Shown: one piece after another, positions 1-10,287 of the stretch
Layout of the letters: each line of letters begins with the position of its first letter
How positions within the stretch are numbered: the stretch's first letter is position 1
Assembly (NCBI RefSeq): GCF_031143425.1
Contig: NC_090450.1
Span: 219,863,442 to 219,927,441 of the forward strand
DNA: 64,000 nucleotides
Direction: 5' to 3'
DNA from: Pleurodeles waltl
Taxonomy: Eukaryota; Chordata; Amphibia; Caudata; Salamandridae
Position numbers and translations under genes: made by a program
Notes under the pieces: model-generated
The model's input: only the letters and a program-made list of their open reading frames with translations
The model's database searches: none
Told to the model about the DNA's origin: nothing

Positions 1-2196
1 GGTGCCAACCCACCTGTCGGAAGAGGTCCCTGGAATACTAAGATGTGTACCCTGATATTCCCTCCTCTACACACACAGACCAACATTATCAATCCAGTGT
101 GCTACACCCTTTCCTATGGTATGCCATAGTCATAGAACATCTGACTGCTTGGACATCAGGTTAATTTATACACTGGCTTCTAGTTTCAAAGCCCTGTTAG
201 CACCTGTAGATTGCTTCCCATGTGAAAATGTCTGTTGGCCCTTAGAATGCTAGTCTCACCTACAGGACTGGTGAGAAACAGATGCAGCCCACACCTGTGA
301 TCACCTCCACGCACACCACCCATTTAAAAAAGTACTGCCCATGCTGATGCCTGGAACAGCATAGGAGTTGCCATTTAGTCAATTACACCGTTAAGCATTG
401 ATACTAATTAAGCTGTGTAACACAGCCCTTGGGTTCATTTGTCACCTTCAAAAACACAGGACATACACAGTTTGACATGTCAACTCTCTAGTTTGTCCTC
501 CAAACAGTCTGAGTCAGACCACTGATTATGTAATTTGTCAAATTGCTGGATCCTGAATCACCCTGCATTCTGCCAGCCTGACTGGCATCTGTCGGTGCGT
601 CACACTAAAGTATCCCTGTGTCTACATATGTACCACACTTGCGTTAGAAAACCTCTCATTCATCAGGGGGTATTGGGCATGGGCTTCTTTAATGCATACA
701 CAAATACATTGGATAGTATCACATGCCTTTTAACTGTACCATTTGAGTTAATTCCTCTGGGAAAAGCAAAATTCATGGCCCATCCCTTGTCTGGGTCGCA
801 TTTATGTATGAATGACAAAGTGTGACAGTCTCCCAGGGCCGTAGGCAGGGATTGGGTACGGGGCTTTCAGCACAACCAGCAACCTCTGATAATGTCCATG
901 AAAAATACACACATGTCAGGACCATGACAGTTCACACACAGAATCACAGTGCTCAACATAGTGATGGGTCGTGTGTGGTGAATTGCTGCAAGAATAATCA
1001 GCACAGGGGCTATGATGTTCCCAGATGCAGTGGGAATTGCAGAGGCTAACCTGTGTACAAATGTTGAAATGACACCTGCCGGAACATGACACCTGAGACC
1101 TTATCTCACTCAGCACACCAAGGTTGCCCTGTTGACTGTCTCATTACACGTCTTTAGTGACAGGGTGGGACCATCCCCATGTAGGTTCACATGTCCACAT
1201 CCACTTTACTCACATTGATCAACCAAGGATACTCAGTAGATACAGAAATAGCTGCCACTGACTCATGATGAGTCCTGGACCGAACTGTGACAAATTACAC
1301 CCCCAAAAATATACAGGATCATCATTGGACCACACACATGAAAGAGACACCTATGTGCAAGTGATCACTGGAAATATGTGGACATGTGCTGTCTTGTATG
1401 TTGGTCCACCACAGACACTTGATAGTTGGGGCTCACTTTTATGGCCTCAACTGTGGTGTCATCATACATTTGAGATTCAGCCTTGTCTGTCTGTGCAAAC
1501 AAAATAGTACCCACTTCCTCAATGCATGTGTATGACTCACTGTGGGATTCACCAACTAGTGCCTAGGAAGCTGTTACCAATACTCTAGGACATAAGATGT
1601 TGAAAATGTGGACCATTGACATGAACAAGCGTCTCCCATCTATCTGGTGCATGCTATGTCACATGTAGTGTCTAGGTGACCCTTAATCTTGGAAGTCCAC
1701 TTTACGGATGTTGCTACATGTATGACTAACACATGCCCTCTCTCATTTCCACAATGACTTGCATCTAAGGCTTGGACACATGGACGTCACATTCATACAA
1801 GCATATGTACAAATATGCTTCATGTGATACACACACACTTGGTCAACAAATACATTAATTGCCAAAGAACACACTTTGAGCCAAAGGCATTTAGGTATGT
1901 TACATATGTGTGTCACATTGCTATCCTCCCCTTATGCCAAACATGCACAATTTGTGCAACACATATATGTAGGCCACACTTATGACCAACTATTGCATCA
2001 GCCAACCGTAAAAATACTGTGAAGGGAGTAGCGGATCATGGTCCGCTGCAGTATGATGTCACACATGTGAACATACACCATCAACACCATAGTGTCTTCA
2101 ATCAGACTATCTCTGATGTGTCCCAAATGTAACATAACAAAAAAACTTGAAAAATTGCCCAAAACCAGTTAATGCACTGAAATGTTGATGTTCCTA
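1..2196. other. no gene recognised
   Basis: I read both strands and found only short, low-complexity-rich open frames with no family motif. The stretch is rich in CA/TG steps such as ACACATG. It shows no LTR, LINE or terminal inverted repeat that I can name. The left terminus of the transposon block further on could in principle lie here or before the window, but no copy of its right-end sequence GGGCCAGATGTA is visible. Confidence 0.5.
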
Positions 2197-2394
2197 GCGT
2201 TATGCGTCATTTTTTGTCTACCAAAACTGTATTTGCGTCATTTTTTTTGACCCACAGGAGTGAAAATTTGCCCGCATCCAGATATTTGTACAGGCCATGT
2301 ACTATTATGTGGATGCGGGCTAATATTCACTCCTGCCCATCAAAAAAAATGACGCAAATACAGTTTTGGTAGACAAAAAATGATGCATAATGCG
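2197..2394. repeat. 198-bp foldback (inverted repeat)
   Basis: The two arms, about 2197-2282 and 2309-2394, are near-perfect reverse complements. The shared core reads TTTTTTGTCTACCAAAACTG on one arm and its complement on the other, with only a few mismatches across about 84 bp. The loop is short, about 26 nt. The sequence is rich in TGACGCAAA-type words, which also occur near the right end of the block at 10212-10247. This suggests that both ends share a sub-terminal repeat style. Confidence 0.75.
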
Positions 2395-2808
2395 AAAAAG
2401 GCGGGACTTTTCATACAGGAAGTGATGTAATAGGATATCCTGTTTACAGATCATGTACAGTGGGTTTACTTTCACTTTCACTTTGCAGTCTATGATCCTT
2501 CTAGACTGTGTGGCTGTGTAGTGGGTGGTGTCTTGAGATTTTGTGCTTTTTTGTCCTGTGTGCTATCTGTAAAGTCCATTTGTGAATTAAATATTGTTGC
2601 TGTATACTGTACTACTGTGTTTTGTCTACATTTGTCCATTTATCTTCTGTTTTTGTTGTTTGTGGGAGTCTGTTGTGGATAGTGTTAGTTTGGGGATAGC
2701 TGGGCTCTTTTAGAGGTTAAGTTTACTTTTCATCTGTATTTGTACCCCTACTTTTCCCCTTTTCCCCTTTCTATTTCTTTTACCCCTATTCCCTTTCACT
2801 TTTCAAGT
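2395..2808 (+). promoter_or_regulatory. putative promoter and 5' leader of the three-exon gene
   Basis: This stretch lies between the foldback and the first ATG. It includes a tandem hexamer run at 2465-2484, TTTACTTTCACTTTCACTTT. Its complement is made of GAAAGT/AAGTGA units, the type bound by interferon regulatory factors. A T-rich, pyrimidine-rich tract precedes the ATG. No canonical TATA box was seen. The assignment as a promoter is inferred from position only. Confidence 0.3.
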
Positions 2809-3090
2809 ATGTCTGGTAGGCCACATCTTGGCAGGATGGGTGAAGAGGAGTTGGGGGGGGGCTTCATCTGGCTTGTGTGCCATTTCTTGCCACTCATGAT
2901 CCAGGCAGGGTGATACAGGGGTATCCAACAGAGGCACGCAGAATCTGGTGGGGAAAGGTGCTGCATCACCTGCAGCGTGTGTATGCCAGCCAGAGGAGTG
3001 ACCACCAGCTGGAGCACGAGTGGGCTGATCTCATCACCAGGGAGCAGGATCTCTTGGACCACCTGGGAATCATGATTGGTGGTACTGTTG
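2809..3090 (+). CDS. exon 1 of the three-exon gene
   Basis: The start is the ATG at 2809 after a pyrimidine-rich tract; the peptide begins MSGRPHLGRMGEEEL. The frame breaks at the nine-G run 2853-2861 and resumes in the next frame with the segment PFLATHDPGRVIQGYPTEAR. Adding one base or removing two in the run would reconcile the frames. The exon ends in a strong donor, GTTG/GTGAGT. A sequencing or assembly error in the homopolymer is a real alternative to a true mutation. Confidence 0.55.
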
Positions 3091-5959
3091 GTGAGTGCTA
3101 ATCATGTAAATGTGCACGATTAAATGCTCTGTAGTGACATAACAGGATTTGTACAATATCTGCCAGCTAACTTGCTGACTGTGTAATGCTGGGGAAACAT
3201 AAAGGGATAATTGATGCACTATGGCAAGGATCACAATTGCTAGCTGTGAGGTAGCACGTGCTCAGCAAACTCACAGGATACTTTTCCATGAAGTAAATTG
3301 GTGCGGCCTTTTTGTCAGAAAACCAAACAAAATATGAGTCAATCATGTCTCTATAGGGTACTATTGACAGAGAAGTAAAGATGTACCAACATATTGGCTA
3401 ACTGTGTTGAGGCAATAGCTAGACTGACTTTAAAATCACTACATAATGGTGAAAATAGGTGCTGCATTTACGTCAATTGATAATAGCAAAGTGGCTCAGA
3501 CATATGTCTCATGTGAGTCTGGTGAGTGTGGAAGGAAAGCGTTCAGGGAAGTACTATGAATGTTTGGGATTATTGTGTTCCTTGATCTTTTTGGATACAT
3601 GTCAGATGTGGATTTGAAAACATCGTGAAAAGGTGTAAGGTGCCCTCAGCTAACATCTTAGAATGTTTGATGGAGTTAGTTGTGCCACATTCCAAATATG
3701 GATGGCATTCCAAGTGTATGGACATGGCTTTACATCTCCATGGTTGGTGCAAATCACCATAGCTGGGCCACATCAATTGAATCAAAAGTAACAACAGGGG
3801 GACTTACAAAAGTCCCTGCCCCTCCCTCTGTACATTGTACCTATGTGTCATTAATGTATCATGGCCACAAGGCATGTTTGACTGGTAATGCAGTCCTCAA
3901 GTAACCAGGCTTTGGATGTCTCTCTTGGATGCACATGATAAGACGATCACACTCCATTTTTTTTCTGCTCACCAATTACTGCCCATGTTTGCAACCACAT
4001 GATAGTTAGAGCCTATGTATGTGTGCAGATATGTGTGTATCTGTCACAGGAGACCCATGCTAATTACAAGTTGGCCCTGATATATCAGATCCAGTACAAT
4101 CATGTCCGAATGGCTGCCATTTCCTTAGTCAGCCTACACATTGTATACGTTTATGAAATGGTTGCACTGTGCACAGATTTTGAGCACATTTCTTCCTTCC
4201 ATACCTTACAGGTGGACTGGCACCCTACACTGTGGGAGAGGTGGCGACATTTGAGGACCCAGACCACTCCAGTAAGTGTTGATATGTTTATTATGTGTTG
4301 TCTTTTCTGGTTATGGACTTGTGTGTGTTGAACGCATAGCAAGGTGTGATGCGTTGGGCAAGCTTTTCTCTTGTTCCATGAGTGGGAATTCAGTTTCTCA
4401 CATGTTTTGAGTTGGACAATGTGTATCCAATGGTATAACGTAGGGATTGTGGGCCATTCCTGTAGGCCCCACTGTGAGTACAGGGGTTAGTCATGTGGAT
4501 GACACTTGTATCAACAGGAGTCGCACTGGAAGTCAGCTCCGATTTAGTCAGCCTGTCACACCCACGTTCTCCAACATTGGTACAGCAAATTGCTTTCCAA
4601 TAGACATCTGCTTCCCTATTTACCTACGTAATTATGAAACAGTAGGTAGAACCTCCTAGCAGCATGTACTTCCACATGTAGTGCTACAAGTATGTGGAAC
4701 TAGAGTGCAATGGCCTAGGTGTGCATGCAATTCATGCTCATGGGTGTTCTTGCAACTCTGTGTCTGATGTAAGTCAGGCCTTACTGGAAGTATATATTGT
4801 GAACCAAGTTCTGCATTTCCTGACATCTGTGGCTCTATGATTGGTCTAGGGTTTGCTGACTCCTTATTGTTGATAGGCTGTCCCTGTGGTGTGTGTGTAG
4901 AGCCAAACACGTGTGGAGTTTTCTATACACTCCTCGGTGTACATGTTGTTGGAAATTGATAGTTGTTTATCCACCCCCCCACCCTCAAACATGGGCATGG
5001 GTTTATGAATGGGGTACCTAGTACTGATGCTACCAGTATGTTACACATACATGTGAAAAAGTGATGGTTTGGTTACAACCTAGTATACACACTCAGGTTT
5101 GGCACTTGGTACTATACTGGCAAGTCCAGTTACAACTTGCAGACCATGTGGCTTTAGTTTTGCTTTCCGTACACTGACATTTGTAGCCCAGGTCTTGGTG
5201 GAGGATATGCAGCAAGATTCTTAGCTGATAATTGGCAGAACTCAGATTGCAAGTCAAAGCCAGTTGTTACCCATCTTGTAGGTTGCTATGTGTGATGTGA
5301 CCTTTGTAGGCTGGCCTGCCATGTACTTCCTCAGGGACATTCAATGATCTATATTGTGATATGAGCTGTTACAATTACAGTAGATGTATTGTCTGATTAA
5401 CTTCTTGTGCTATTTCACACAATGCAGTTACTAATGTAGAATATCTGCATTTGTCTTCACAGCTGCAAACATGACCCCAGACCAGGTCTGTGAATTCCAG
5501 CGCCGGGCCATGAGATACCAGCACATCCTGCTGGTGGAGTCGGGGTTCAGGAGGATGGCCCGGCGATATTGCCATGAACGGGCCTCCAAAGCATGGAGAG
5601 CCTTCCCACAGGGTGGCCCTACTTTGCCCACCACAGCTACCACCAGCACAACCACCAATCCAAGCCAGGTGGCCCCACCCACAGCTCGGACTGTTGATCC
5701 TACATCTGCTGGACTTCCAGGCCCCAGCATTGCCACCGGTGCAGGACAGCCCACTAGGCCTGGCACCACACAAACACAGACCTCCTCCACCGGTACCCAG
5801 ACTGCCACAGCTCCATCTGTTGACCCTGCAGCCTTCAACCAAATGGAACGTAAGATGGACCGTGTGCTGCGCAAGTTGAGCCACCTGAGCCGGGATGTGC
5901 GCTACATTAACCTGCGTGTTAAGTCTATTAAGAGGACCCTCCGGAGGGCCCACCTCTAG
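2809..5959 (+). CDS. unrecognised three-exon transposon gene, one frameshift
   Basis: I do not recognise this protein. Three exons at 2809-3090, 4212-4271 and 5463-5959 join through GT-AG introns that are both phase 1, giving about 279 residues. Donors are GTGAGT at 3091 and GTAAGT at 4272; acceptors are TTACAG before 4212 and TTCACAG before 5463. The N-terminal exon carries a tryptophan- and histidine-rich helical region (ARRIWWGKVLHHLQRVY). The middle exon adds an acidic linker. The last exon has a basic helix, a Ser/Thr/Pro/Gln-rich linker and a C-terminal basic heptad-like helix (MERKMDRVLRKLSHLSRDV). The only defect seen is a nine-G run at 2853-2861, which breaks the frame by one base. 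An AATAAA lies 207 nt after the stop. It converges on the Myb-like gene. A role as a transposon accessory protein is inference. Confidence 0.6.
4212..4271 (+). CDS. exon 2 of the three-exon gene (60 nt)
   Basis: A polypyrimidine tract and TTACAG precede the exon and GTAAGTG follows it. It is open in the frame set by exon 1 and encodes an acidic segment (TVGEVATFEDPDHS). Its length is a multiple of three and both flanking introns are phase 1, so it could be skipped without changing frame. Confidence 0.55.
5463..5959 (+). CDS. exon 3 of the three-exon gene
   Basis: The acceptor TTCACAG leads into 165 codons without a stop. The first part is basic and helical (MTPDQVCEFQRRAMRYQHIL). The middle is a low-complexity Ser/Thr/Pro/Gln/Gly linker. 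The last 38 residues form a basic, leucine/isoleucine/valine-spaced helix ending in LRRAHL, suited to a coiled coil or nuclear localisation. Base composition is more GC-rich than the flanks, as expected for selected coding sequence. A 200-codon open frame on the opposite strand here is a composition shadow. Confidence 0.65.
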
Positions 5960-6165
5960 ACATTTTTTGATGGACATGATTCCCTCCCCTCCCTCCTCTT
6001 TCCTTGTTCTTATAGTTAGTGGGCTTAGGGGGCTTAGTGTTAGGTTAGTATAGGCTGTTAGTTTAGTTAGTGTTAGTGGGTGGGGGGTCCTGATTCTTTC
6101 TATTTTTACCTAATAAGTGTGTGGGTGGGTGGGTATCGGGCTATGTTGGGGTTTTTGTGTATTTA
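5960..6165 (+). other. 3' untranslated region with GTTAG/TTAGG-rich tract
   Basis: This stretch between the stop codon and the poly(A) signal is G/T-rich, with many irregular repeats of TTAGTG and TTAGG. I interpret it as the 3' UTR of the three-exon gene. No other feature is visible. Confidence 0.4.
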
Positions 6166-6175
6166 AATAAATAAA
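6166..6175 (+). terminator. poly(A) signal (overlapping AATAAA)
   Basis: Two overlapping AATAAA hexamers at 6166 and 6170 lie 207 to 216 nt after the stop codon of the three-exon gene and are followed by an A-rich tract. This fits cleavage and polyadenylation of that transcript. Confidence 0.55.
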
Positions 6176-7202
6176 AAAATCCTTTAAAAAAAAATCATAA
6201 AAAATAAAAGAAAAAATATATATTTGTTTAGGATAGTATAGTATGTGTTTAGGTTAGTATGTGCTGTCCTCCATGCGTCCTGTCTCATAAGGGGGGTAGG
6301 GGGTAGATGTTTAGAACGTTTCATTGCATGTGATAAGTAAGTGTAGCTTAGGTTAGTTAGGGATAGTTGTGGGTAATGAGTAGTCAGGGTAGATTAGGGT
6401 AGGTAAGATTTTTCCCTCAGTTTCCTCTATTGTGATTAACATGTAATAAATATTTGGTTAACCGTTAATAGTATGTGTTGAATGGTACTTGATCGTGGGT
6501 TTGGATTCAGTGTACATAAATTTGGTACTATTACATTTGTGTCCTATGCTACAAACAAATCCCAACTGAGCTGTACCATTGGCAGCTAGCCCAGAGCTAC
6601 CTTGCAAAGTGTCGACCCTTCGTTGCAACCACCAATCAAAGTTAATATGGATGACAATGTGTTTCTGTTGATAAGTGTGTTTTCAAAGTCACAAACAGTG
6701 CTTCCAGACTTGGTATTGGGGAAACAGTTTTAGGTCTGACTGCAGTGTGATGATCAAGGACACCCCTATAAGATGAGTTCTCATTGGCACTCTTGTATTC
6801 TTGTCTTCATGACTCTCATACATCAATTGTGACACAGTTCAGCATGATCAACTATTTGTATGTAAACTCAGACAAATTCATTTATGCAGTTTTAGTAGTG
6901 TATGCTTAGATTAGTGTACCATGTTATTTGTGTTATATTTGCATGACCTAGTTATCCCCTGAGGAAGCATTATTCTGTCAAACACAACATGATGCTGTAG
7001 GGTTTCTCACTTCATCCGATTTGTCCCTCAGGATGGGCAGAGTATGATGCAATCATGGGCACTGTGCAGATTTCTCTGACTACATATTATCAGGACAGTT
7101 GTATTGACAAGCTACGTAATTTGACAGTAGGCACTTTTCAGTTATCTACTGCACAGTTGATATGTCACATTATCCAGAGACAGATTTGTTGTGTAAGTGC
7201 TA
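6176..7202. other. spacer between two convergent genes
   Basis: This roughly 1-kb spacer separates the two poly(A) signals. It begins with an A-rich tract and irregular TTAGG-rich sequence (6230-6410). I found no transposase motif, no open frame of note and no terminal repeat in it. Confidence 0.45.
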
Positions 7203-7208
7203 TTTATT
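7203..7208 (-). terminator. poly(A) signal of the Myb-like gene
   Basis: The plus strand reads TTTATT here, which is AATAAA on the minus strand, about 290 nt downstream of the Myb-like gene's stop codon. It is the first such hexamer after the stop that I noticed, so it is the likely 3' end of that transcript. Confidence 0.45.
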
Positions 7209-7498
7209 GAAAAGTGCTGTAGTGCTATCTGTACATTGTCCATGATTGTGAGTCCATTATAGTGACATCTTACATTGTGATCCAACACAAGGGGTTACCA
7301 AAATGCTTTTGACATGCTGGGTTACTGTTTCAGACAGTGCAGAGGGACAGAATTTGCCAATGAGCAGGAGAGAGACAATCACTGGGCTGGGTGACAAGAT
7401 ATGCAGTGGTTTGCAGAACAGTGCTTGAGTACAGTTGTTGCAAGACTGGCAAGTTACAAAGCGCAGGACCTTGGTAAATGTTGGCCATGTGGCAGGGA

Positions 7499-8259
7499 CT
7501 AGTGCTTCCGGGTACTTTTCCTTGTGAATGTGCTCTGTTCCATGTCTTCTTCTTCTGATGTGTGTGTTGCCTCCTCTGTCCTTGTTGTTGTTGGTTGCGA
7601 AGGGGCAACACACACCTCAGTGTTAGAAGACGTGGAGTCAGACATCCCGGTCGCTGCTCCCTGTGAAGGTCTTAAGGGCAGTACTGCAGCAAGGAGGATC
7701 TGCTGGTTCTTGAGAATAGCAGCCACATCACGATGGTAGGCAGCCAGGTCGGCCCTGAGGGGTTCAATGTTGTATTTGTGCACGCGTTGACAGGATTGCT
7801 GTTGTAGGTGTTGGGTCAAATGTATTACAGCTGTGCTGATTTCCTTCTGGGTTTTCTGCAGTTCCTGCAAGTTAGATGTTAGGGCTTGCATAGCTGCTGC
7901 CTGATTTGCAGATGACATCATGCACGAACGCATTCCCTCAAGGCTGGCTGCCATATTTTGCATCCCCAATTGCACCTCCTTGGCCAGCTCCCGCTGTACT
8001 GCAACTACAGTTCTCTCAAAGCTGGTGCCAGTGTCGTCTGAGTCCTCAGCTGTATTGGAGCTGGCAGGTCTTACAATTGGGGTGGTGGGTGGATCCTCTT
8101 CGATGGCTGCTTCTTCTGTGCCCCTCTTTGTGACTTAAGGTGGGGTCTGGAGGGTTTCAAGGACCTTTTGGATAGTCTCCTGGGGAATGTTTATCGGCTC
8201 GTCATCCATGTCATCAGGGAAATCTGGGACAGGCATATCCGCAGGAGATCCATCTTCCT
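7499..8259 (-). pseudogene. exon 2: acidic and coiled-coil C-terminal part
   Basis: The acceptor TTCATTGCAG precedes an acidic segment (EEDGSPADMPVPDFPDDMDD). A TAA at 8137-8135 is the only stop before the terminal one. The remainder includes a Gln-rich heptad-like region and a Ser/Thr/Glu-rich tail. Gln-rich coiled coils after a Myb-like domain are usual in transposon-derived proteins of this type. Confidence 0.65.
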
Positions 8260-9495
8260 CTGCAATGAAACAGGGTACAATTAGTGTGTCTGTGTTGTTG
8301 CAATTCTGATGTGATGTGCCTGCCTTTTGATGAATTCACTTTGTGATCTTGTTTTGTGTTAATTGCTCCAGTCCTTCAGATGGGCATTCTTCCAGGCCTA
8401 TGGCCCACCTGCATGTCACATGTATGTTATTGAGTTATTTGACTTGTCAGCATCATCGCCTCTAGGTGTTGGTTTAGGCCAAATAGAAAATTGCCACCTT
8501 CTTGTCCTACTCAAGCCTCCGTCTACATCCATTCTCATGGTGAGACCTTTCACTGGCTGTGGGTGTTCTGATGGCCCTGGCAGAACACTTAACAATCTGG
8601 ACCTGCCCCAATCTCTGATATTTCACATCCACTTAAATGTATTTGACATGTGGCATATCCTATGCATGGCAATGGTATGATCTGATATGGATGTTGACAT
8701 TGGCAATGTGTACTGCTGATGTTGGGGAATGTGTGTTGCATTGGATTGCCCTGATAATCGTATCAGTGTCCTATTTCCTCCTCTGACTGTGCAGGTGTAT
8801 TTCAGTGACCAGTTACATGTGTCCCCCCTCAATGCTGTTGTCTGAGCAGTATGACATTTGGGATGTTGCATTTTTACCCAGGCACAGGATGGACCCTGAC
8901 ATATGCAGCATGGGTGTGTCCTTAGTGCTGTGTAGCTCCTATTGTTGTTTACATTGGCTGATGTTAGTGACAACTATGGGCATTGACATTTGAGAGTACT
9001 GGGACCTTTGTCTTGTTTCAGGGGATTGTTAACTTTGTCATCCTAAACCCTCTAATTTAGGTGTGTATGATCCATGGAAAGGTTACTTGCATTGGCTACT
9101 TGAGCTGCACACAGAGCAGAGGTTGTAGTGGCAACATTTTGTCGCAGTTACATTCCAGTTATCAGTATGCCTAGAGGTTGTTAATAGGGCCCTAGTTAAT
9201 GAAGGGGGTACGGTGGCTGACGTGTGCCGGGATGTCAGTTTGACGTTGTGGCCTTCCCTCCTGGCGTGGCTTTCCCTTTGCTCCATCGTTGGCATGACAG
9301 CATGCCCCATGGGGCTGTTGTTGGTGTTGTGTAATGGTGTGCCCCAGGTCTTCTCAGAACGGGCCATACCCCCCTGCCGTGCCCCTTTACCCATGCCACT
9401 CCATGTATAAGATGACTTCCATGCATTTTGTGGTAGGAATCCCCCCCCCCGGTTGTAGATGACATTATTGCATTTTAATTCCCCATTCGACTTAC
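8260..9495 (-). other. intron of the Myb-like gene
   Basis: This 1.2-kb stretch separates the two coding exons and has a consensus donor and acceptor. Short open frames inside it show no family motif and are not called as genes. Confidence 0.55.
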
Positions 9496-9988
9496 CCTAT
9501 ATGTGCGTTGTCTCGTGGTAGTCTGCGCTGTCCTGTCCTTGAATCCCTGTGACGATCTCCTCAGGGATGATGACTGCGACCATCTCCTCCATGTGGTCCA
9601 GTGCCTCCTGGTGTGCTGGACTCCCCCCTCCAGTCTGCAGTGCTGCCTTTCTGTTCCTGGCCATCTTTTCCTTGGTCCTGCGCTTGCAGTCATGCCAGCG
9701 TTTCTTGCACCCGATGACAGTTCTGCGTACTTCAGCCACACTGTTAATCTTGTCGCCAATTTGTTGCCATATAGCCTCTCTCCTACTGATTTGCAACTTT
9801 GAGGTGACAAACAGTTGGTTCTGGTGTTCTGTCACCTCTTTAACCAGAACCAGGAACTCCTGTTCCTCTGCACTGAAGCAACACTTTCTTTTCTTCTTAA
9901 AAGTGTCCTGGTTCTAGTGTGGGTCCTCCTGGCCGGTTCCGGTGCTGCTGTCATCTTCCTGGGGTCTGTAGTGGCATCTGGAATCCAT
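9496..9988 (-). pseudogene. exon 1: Myb/SANT-like DNA-binding domain
   Basis: The start is the ATG at 9988-9986, giving MDSRCHYRPQEDDSS. A TAG at 9916 interrupts the acidic leader before the basic stretch KKKRK. The domain follows with conserved tryptophans in helix 2 (IWQQIG) and helix 3 (KKRWHD). A second in-frame TAG lies immediately before the splice donor. An in-frame start downstream of the first stop would still cover most of the DNA-binding domain. Confidence 0.7.
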
Positions 9989-10099
9989 TTTGGCTCTCCT
10001 ATGGTGAATGGCAGTGTTCGCTAGTTTTTTTGACGCTATTATGTCAAAAAACTGAGCATATCCGGTTTGCCGGGTCATAAATCTACCCACAGTCATTTC

Positions 10100-10287
10100 C
10101 ACCGCGTTAACGTCGTTTTGTTTTACAACTTGACGCTGCAGTGTGCGTAAAAAATAATGACTCCCACCTGTGGTTTGCGCACCAAAATGGCGTTAGCCGG
10201 CGGTAATATTTTTGACGCAAAACTGTGCCGGCCCAGTTTTGCGTCAATAAATAGAAATATGGCCCCTAGTTTTGCTACATCTGGCCC
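10100..10287. repeat. right terminus of the Harbinger-like element
   Basis: Read on the minus strand, the block begins GGGCCAGATGTAGCAAAACT and continues with TTTATTGACGCAAAACTG words. The first 12 bases are identical to both ends of the MITE at 45406-46122. The flank next to the terminus is AAT rather than an obvious TWA duplication, and the left partner is not visible, so the target duplication is unconfirmed. Confidence 0.6.
10212..10247. repeat. perfect 14-bp sub-terminal hairpin
   Basis: TTGACGCAAAACTG is followed after 8 nt (TGCCGGCC) by its exact reverse complement. Sub-terminal hairpins like this are common near Harbinger-type ends and may be binding sites for the Myb-like partner. 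Confidence 0.8.

Larger units (their letters stand above)
7499..9988 (-). pseudogene. Harbinger-associated Myb/SANT-like gene, three nonsense codons
   Basis: This is a two-exon gene on the minus strand, about 417 codons: exon 1 at 9988-9496 and exon 2 at 8259-7499, joined by one phase-1 GT-AG intron (donor GTAAG at 9495, acceptor TTGCAG ending at 8260). Exon 1 encodes a trihelix/Myb-SANT-like DNA-binding domain, with KKKRKCCFSAEEQEFLVLV, then REAIWQQIGDKIN and KKRWHDCKRRTKEKM. This is the pattern of NAIF1/MSANTD-like proteins and of the Myb-like partner of PIF/Harbinger transposases. Exon 2 has an acidic start, then a Gln/Leu-rich coiled-coil stretch (SNLQELQKTQKEISTAV). There are in-frame stops at 9916-9914, 9499-9497 and 8137-8135 but no frameshift. 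In the family, such proteins bind transposon ends and help bring the transposase to the nucleus. Confidence 0.75.
2197..10287. mobile_element. Harbinger-like two-gene DNA transposon (non-autonomous)
   Basis: This block is bounded on the right by a Harbinger-type terminus, which reads GGGCCAGATGTAGC on the minus strand from 10287. On the left it begins with a 198-bp foldback. Inside are two convergent spliced genes: an unrecognised three-exon gene on the plus strand and a Myb/SANT-like gene on the minus strand, each with an AATAAA. PIF/Harbinger elements normally carry a DDE transposase plus a Myb-like protein, and I see no transposase here. The right terminus matches the ends of the MITE at 45406-46122, which has a TAA duplication typical of Harbinger. 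The true left end is not established, because no matching left inverted repeat was found. The block could therefore be truncated, or could be two overlapping elements. Confidence 0.55.

Noticed and set aside
535..1507. Several short open frames at the window start
   Set aside because: All are under 100 codons, with no motif, no splice context and low-complexity composition.
4930..5370. Additional exon between exons 2 and 3 of the novel gene
   Set aside because: Exons 2 and 3 already join in phase, and no acceptor-donor pair with an open frame was found here.
5375..5977. 200-codon minus-strand open frame opposite exon 3
   Set aside because: It is a shadow of the GC-rich coding exon, with Gly/Cys-rich composition and no splice or poly(A) support.
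6230..6410. Telomere-like TTAGGG tract
   Set aside because: The TTAGG/TTAG words are irregular and interspersed, with no uninterrupted TTAGGG array.
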